The notes under the pieces are model-generated. The model saw only the letters and a list, made by a program, of their open reading frames with translations. It ran no database searches and was not told the origin of the DNA. 64,000 nt of DNA, taken from positions 125,013,001-125,077,000 of the forward strand of contig CM032233.1 in the NCBI GenBank assembly GCA_019009955.1. The letters run 5' to 3'. The first letter of the stretch is position 1; the number at the start of each line of letters is the position of its first letter. Below are positions 59,598 to 64,000 of the stretch, piece by piece. The position numbers and the translations under genes are program-made. The DNA comes from Riptortus pedestris (taxonomy: Eukaryota > Arthropoda > Insecta > Hemiptera > Alydidae).

Positions 59598-59603
59598 AAA
59601 AAA
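59598..59603 (-). terminator. Pol III terminator of tRNA-Thr
   Basis: A T6 run on the minus strand, 7 bases downstream of the tRNA 3' end. Confidence 0.8.
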
Positions 59604-59609
59604 TATACT

Positions 59610-59681
59610 TGCCTCCTGTGAGGATTGAACTCACGACTCCTGGTTTACGAGACCAGTGCTCTACCACTGAGCTAAGGAGGC
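59610..59681 (-). tRNA. trnT-CGU: tRNA-Thr (anticodon CGU)
   Basis: The 72-nt minus-strand cloverleaf folds fully. The acceptor GCCTCCT pairs with AGGAGGC, with discriminator A. The D-arm is GCTCAGTGGTAGAGC. The anticodon arm CTGGT-CTCGTAA-ACCAG carries anticodon CGT. The variable loop is GAGTC and the T-arm is GTGAG-TTCAATC-CTCAC. The A-box (TAGCTCAGTGGTAG) and B-box (AGTTCAATCC) internal promoters are canonical, there is no intron, and a T6 terminator follows. CCA is not encoded, as usual in eukaryotes. It sits between fold-back element D copy 3 and a family A copy, outside both. This is the only gene in the window that looks functional. A 65-codon frame over it is a shadow. Confidence 0.97.
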
Positions 59682-59779
59682 GCCATGGACCATCCCCTGC
59701 CTGCATCTCAGGCCACCCTCACCCCTTCATATAAGGGGTTCATACTTCAGCAAACCCACACTCATAATAGTCAAATTTT

Positions 59780-60385
59780 AGCAGATTTCCTTTAAGGGAA
59801 ATCAGCTATTGAGGTTGTACTCATGACGGAATTTTCGACATTTTTCTTCAAATGTCCATCAATCCTACCTAGTAGATGACGAAAACGAGGTCCGTTCAAA
59901 ACTGTGTGTGTATATATATATATATATATATTTATAGTTATATATAACACTATATTATATATATATATATATATATATTTGTCTGTTACCGCTAACTCGA
60001 TATTTAGTCGTTTTATATAAAAAGAATGATCAAGTTCGTTAATGGCTGAAATCGGACCAGTGGGAGGGGAGGTGCAGAGGGGAGGATTTTCTAAAATTTG
60101 AAATATTTCCGTTACTATACGTCGGATCAAAAAATTGTATAGGATCAGTCTTATTGCAAATTAAATTTACTATAAATATTGTTATATACATTTATTCTCT
60201 ATCTTGCATATTAACCGAGATATTTGCAATTGTATGAAATCGGGGCGGATAACGGATGAGAGTGAGTTTCCCGCCAAAAGCTAGGTCGGCTGTTTTCTTA
60301 ACTTTTCGGCTCTCGTGAAATTTCTCTATTGTAAAACTACAAGTGGGAAATTTGCTTAGTTTACGCAGCCCCTGCGTGACGGACT
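59780..60385 (+). mobile_element. Family A element, complete
   Basis: AGCAGATTTCCTTTAAGGGA, GGTTGTACTCATGACGGAAT, TA runs around 59912-59980, the usual body, and the right end AAGTGGGAAATTTGCTTAGT with hairpin ACGCAGCCCCTGCGT and GACGGACTTTTT. A 15-bp stretch of the CTCTAGCGGTCGC block is deleted. Confidence 0.85.
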
Positions 60386-61207
60386 TTTTACCTAAAGTAA
60401 CCGAGTTATTACTAATCTGATTTCCCGTGCAAATGTCATTTTATGTTTACAAAAATGGAATACAATTTGGCTTCTTTCTTTGGGATAAACATAAAACATA
60501 TAGATACGGACTTTTTTATTACTTTGTCGTAAAAGAAAAAAAAGGAAATATGACAAATTTCTCTCTGTTAGAGATGCATAGGATTTGTATGTGACCCCTT
60601 TTGTTTATCTTACAAAATATCTATTTATAAATTATGTTCATGAAATTTTGTCGACAAAGAACAGTGATGTCGTATATCAATATCCATCAAATAAAATATT
60701 TTTTTATGAAGCTTAGCAGAATTTTTTTAAAAATTTTATTGGAGTACAAGGGAGCCAAGTGTTGCCTATATAAGTTATTTTTTTCGAATATTGAATCATC
60801 ATTAAAGGAACACACTTAAATGGAACCCAGTTAAAAAAACTTCATATCAATCATATTCAGTTAAAAAAAAATGAAAATTTCTTAAGCCCATTAGAATTCA
60901 TGCTAAGGGTTGAGTTTGGGGTCTGGGGTCATCCATAACACAAATCCGTACATTAACTCGAATCTTAATAATAAATGGAAGATAGTCACCTTTTATAAAT
61001 TGAGAAAATTTGGTAACATTTTATATTTAATTAACTTCTAGGTTAGCTTGAATAAAAAATTATATATGGAAAATGTTCAAGAGCCTATCATAATAATGGA
61101 ACTACATAAAGGCTGAGAAATGATCACCAGTGAAGGGCAATTACTACAGGAAATATAAATGATTAAGGACTGAGTTATTCTTGGGATACAAATAAGAAAA
61201 AAAAAAA
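60386..61207. other. AT-rich stretch without recognisable gene
   Basis: No known motif. The 61-codon frame at 60634 is unsupported. Confidence 0.45.
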
Positions 61208-62000
61208 AGTCCGTCACGCAGGGCCTGCGTAAACTAAGCAGATTTCCCACGTGAAGTCCAACAACAGAGAAATCTTCACACTAGTAACACTTAACACCGC
61301 CGTGATTAAATACAAACTGTAATGAGAAATCTTTCAGTTAATTTTAATAAGCTCCCAACGGAAACGGCTTCTGAATTGTAAACAAACAGGTCTGTCAACC
61401 ACTCAGAGCTGAACAAATAGTTAGACATATTCTTCACCGGAAAGAAAAACAATTACTGAAATATATCTGAATATAAAATATAAATTTTATTGCAAACTAT
61501 TAAGTATATCTAGTACTGTAATTTATAATGAATCAGAATAATCTTTGTCGCAATCACTTACATTTTAGTAGTCCAAGAACTAAAGAAGGGGGGGGGGTAT
61601 CAACAGAACGTATTTGCATATATCTCACAAAATAGAACCTTACACGAGTCTCTAACCAATTTCACGATAGCCGAAAAGTTACGGAAACGGCCGAACTAAC
61701 TTCGGGCGGAAACACAAACAGAACTGACAATAGCCGATCTCATCTCGTCCGTTATCATCACACACTTAATAAGAATGCAAATATCTCTGTTAATATTAAA
61801 AGTAGAAGACAAATAAATAACGATTGTTATAGTACAATTAATTTGCAATATGATTCATTCTATACACTTTTTCGATACAACGTATACTTAGAGAAATATT
61901 TCGAATTTTCGAAGTTTTCCACCTTTAGATCCCCCTCCCTCCCACTGGTCCGATTTCAGTTTAGTAACGAACAAATAAAAATTACGACCGCTAGAGCGTT

Positions 62001-62062
<62 letters not shown>

Positions 62063-62065
<3 letters not shown>

Positions 62066-62595
62066 AAATAACATGCTGCCCCCATTTTGAGAGTACCCGT
62101 TTGGCTCAGCCTCCTAATCATCCCATAGGTAAATTAAAAAAGTATTGCTTTTAAATGTTTTATACATATGCATACATTTTTTTTGTACGGAATTGAATCT
62201 GATTTAATTAAATTTTGAGCTGGTGAGTGACTAGTTTTCTGAGGACAGCTTATTTTGAGATTTATTTTATTTTATACAAATGATTGTTAATGATTCTGAT
62301 GCTTTTCTTTAAAACTGATGTTGACATTTGGCATATTTCTTCGGTCTTCAGTCCATATTCTTGGAGAAAGTCGGCCGTTTTTTTTTTTGGAATTACTCCT
62401 CTTGCCCCAAACAGCAATCCGTTTACGCTCCAATTTTGAACTTGGTATTTTTCTTTAAGATACCTACAGCAAGGTTCGTAAATCTTTTTTTTCTCTTGAT
62501 AAACTTCAATTGCTTGAGAATTTCCTGTTTCAAACCTTACTGTAGGATCTAGTATATGTCCTGATTTGCCCTTCTTATTAATTATAAGAATATAT
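62063..62595 (-). mobile_element. 3' end of an RLE-type LINE in the TA run
   Basis: The 5'-truncated insertion carries the last ~110 codons of its polyprotein (62262-62600) and about 200 bp of 3' UTR. It sits within the microsatellite of the A copy. Confidence 0.6.
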
Positions 62596-62600
62596 ATATA
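62262..62600 (-). pseudogene. C-terminus of a non-LTR retrotransposon polyprotein (RLE-type, probable)
   Basis: The frame reads GHILDPTVRFETGNSQ, AIEVYQEKKKIYEPCCRYLK, EKYQVQNWSVNGLLFGARGV and LKKSIRIINNHLYKIK. I recall the D-P-T-(V/I)-R-(F/Y)-E..V..EK..IY......L..KY.......GLL.GARG pattern as the restriction-like endonuclease region closing R2/R4-type LINE proteins in insects. The DPT Asp would be the PD-type catalytic residue. The frame is open to a natural stop at 62262, but it is 5'-truncated and its annotated start lies in family A sequence. The clade assignment is from memory and uncertain. Confidence 0.6.
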
Positions 62601-62739
62601 ATTTTGAACGGGCCCCATTTTCGTCATCTCCTGGGTAGGATTGATGGACATTTGAAGAAAATTTTCGTAAATCGCGTCATGAGTCCGACCTCAATAGCTG
62701 ATATCCGGAAAACCTTCCTGCAGGGAAATGTGCTAAAAT

Positions 62740-63185
62740 TAAGTACTTATAGATTATCGGGAGGCCAGCCATTTAAAGACGATTATTATATTAAAAAAAA
62801 CACTTTATTATTTAAAATAACACTTCTAGAATTTATTTGAATGACAAGTTAGTTATAAGTTAGTGTTACCCCAAAATTGGGCGATGTCGCGGAGTAATAA
62901 AGCGATCGTCCCCGGCCGTCGTCTGCCACATGAACTCTGCAAGGTAGTCCAAGTAGTGTAATAATAAAGGATCACCAAGTGGTGTTAATAAACGATCACT
63001 CATTTTCAGAATGGCTGAATTATGAAAGAGAAGAAGAATTTATACAATAGAGAACATGTTAAATCCAAAATAACAACCCCAAAATGAATCAGCATTAAGA
63101 AAAGTCTTATGCGGTCTTTATTGCTGAGGGCAATGAATTGTTGTTCATTACTTTTTCTCAAATTTTACAAAAGTCAGATGTATCT
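62740..63185. other. No recognisable gene
   Basis: It includes GATCACCAAGTGGTG and GATCACTCAT patches in mixed DNA. Confidence 0.4.
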
Positions 63186-63440
63186 TTTAGCAGATTTCCC
63201 ATTAGGGAAATTAGCAATGGGCTTCTATTCATAACGAAATATTTGAAATATTACTCCAAATCTCCATCCCATCCTACTTTGTAGGCGATGATCAAAATGA
63301 GGTGTGTTCAAATACATACAAACGTATTTGTCTGTTGTTAGTGGATTGTGTGATGGTTTACAAACTCGACATTTAAGAGTCTCGTGTAAAACGAAATATG
63401 AAGATATATAGCATCTGAAATGGGGGCAGGGGTTTATAGG
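63186..63440 (+). mobile_element. Family A left half, worn
   Basis: AGCAGATTTCCCATTAGGGA, CCATCCCATCCTACTTTGTA and TTTACAAACTCGACATTTAA. Confidence 0.6.
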
Positions 63441-63594
63441 GATCTCTTTATTTGTGCCTTACTCATCGTTAAGGTCACCATAAACTCCCTCCCTTACATA
63501 TCGTCCAAACATCACTATTAAGTAATTGTTCAGCTCTTTAACGGCTACATAAATATACCTTCTGTCTTCCTGTCTTACCTAGGAGACGACAAAT
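63441..63594. other. Spacer
   Basis: Nothing was recognised. Confidence 0.4.
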
Positions 63595-64000
63595 AGTCCG
63601 TCACGCAGGAGCTGCGTAAACTAACCAGCTCGTGAAGTTTTGCAATAGACAAATCTACATACTGGTAGCATTTAATACGACCGAAAATATTAAGAGAATA
63701 AATACAAACGGTAATGAGAAATCTTTCAGTCAACCTCTCAGGAGTGAACAGATAGATATAAAGTGGTGAAAGCTTCAAATAGAGTGGTTTATTATATAAT
63801 GAAGTATTTTTTATGTGACGTGAGAAGAAATGGGGATTTTCTCATGGCTGAAAACTGAAAAATGCAAATATCTCGGTCAAAATTTATAGTACATTTAATT
63901 TTATTAAGATTGGTTCTATACCATTTTTCGACCCGACATATACTAAAATTCTCCACCTCTAAACCCCTGGATTTTAGCGGTTAACGAACTTGATCTTTAG
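63595..64000 (-). mobile_element. Family A element, cut by window edge
   Basis: AGTCCGTCACGCAGGAGCTG at the hairpin end, then GCAAATATCTCGGTCAAAAT, TAAGATTGGTTCTATACCAT and GCGGTTAACGAACTTGATCT at the edge. Confidence 0.8.

Larger units (their letters stand above)
61208..62739 (-). mobile_element. Family A element with a LINE inserted in its TA run
   Basis: AGTCCGTCACGCAGGGCCTG and AAGCAGATTTCCCACGTGAA start it. The body runs to AGCGTTAAC and a 60-bp TA run (62003-62062). After the insertion, TATATATATAATTTTGAACG and GGTAGGATTGATGGACATTT complete the left end at about 62739, where the palindrome is disrupted. Confidence 0.75.

Noticed and set aside
59509..59706. 65-codon frame
   Set aside because: It overlaps and is explained by the tRNA-Thr gene and its flanks.

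Overview
This is AT-rich eukaryotic (animal) DNA, very probably from an insect. The transposon set fits an arthropod: Merlin, piggyBac, several Tc1/mariner types, Jockey-like and restriction-endonuclease-type LINE fragments, and solo LTRs. There is also one intact eukaryotic tRNA gene with a Pol III terminator. A hemipteran is possible, but that is a weak guess from the general flavour of the repeats. I found no intact host protein-coding gene. Every protein similarity I can defend is a broken transposon gene, or one degraded copy of a repeat-associated protein family.

The landscape is dominated by one dispersed element, called family A here, with about 30 whole or partial copies in both orientations. 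A full copy is about 0.55-0.85 kb. Its left end has a 20-bp perfect palindrome (GATTTCCCTTAAGGGAAATC). A (TA)n or other microsatellite lies in the body. Near the right end are a 12-bp inverted copy of the left end (GGGAAATCTGCT), a 6-bp-stem hairpin (ACGCAGCCCCTGCGT) and a T-rich insertion boundary. This architecture resembles Helentron-associated non-autonomous elements (HINE/DINE-like). A second dispersed family, B, has internal units of about 300 bp and a CAAA-rich 3' tail.

Layout. 1-6.6 kb: family A copies, a Merlin element nested in one of them, a cluster of short hairpins, and a tandem B array. 6.6-10.7 kb: A-rich and CA repeats, plus a 0.8 kb GA-rich tract sitting in an A copy. 10.7-16.1 kb: A copies interrupted by a second Merlin, a piggyBac relic and an internally deleted mariner. 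17.7-20.1 kb: a Russian-doll nest (A inside piggyBac inside A). 21.6-32.7 kb: A copies, two fold-back elements, a GA tract, a piggyBac copy and LINE fragments. 32.7-41.1 kb: more A copies, a mariner-type pseudogene, a solo LTR next to a LINE RNase H relic, and the unnamed protein-family relic at 38.2-38.8 kb. 41.5-46.8 kb: a striking satellite of 50 full 104-bp monomers whose core is the right terminus of family A. 49.2-54.6 kb: a dense nest of three piggyBac-like elements, a SINE, a mariner-type element with ~0.5 kb inverted repeats and a solo LTR. 55-56.2 kb: a GA tract. 56.3-64 kb: A copies, tRNA-like repeats, LINE relics, a third fold-back copy and a tRNA-Thr(CGU) gene.

The main story is structural. 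Family A acts as landing ground for other elements: piggyBac at its TTAA sites, and a mariner-type element, a solo LTR and a LINE in or beside its TA microsatellite. Its terminus appears to have seeded a local satellite array.
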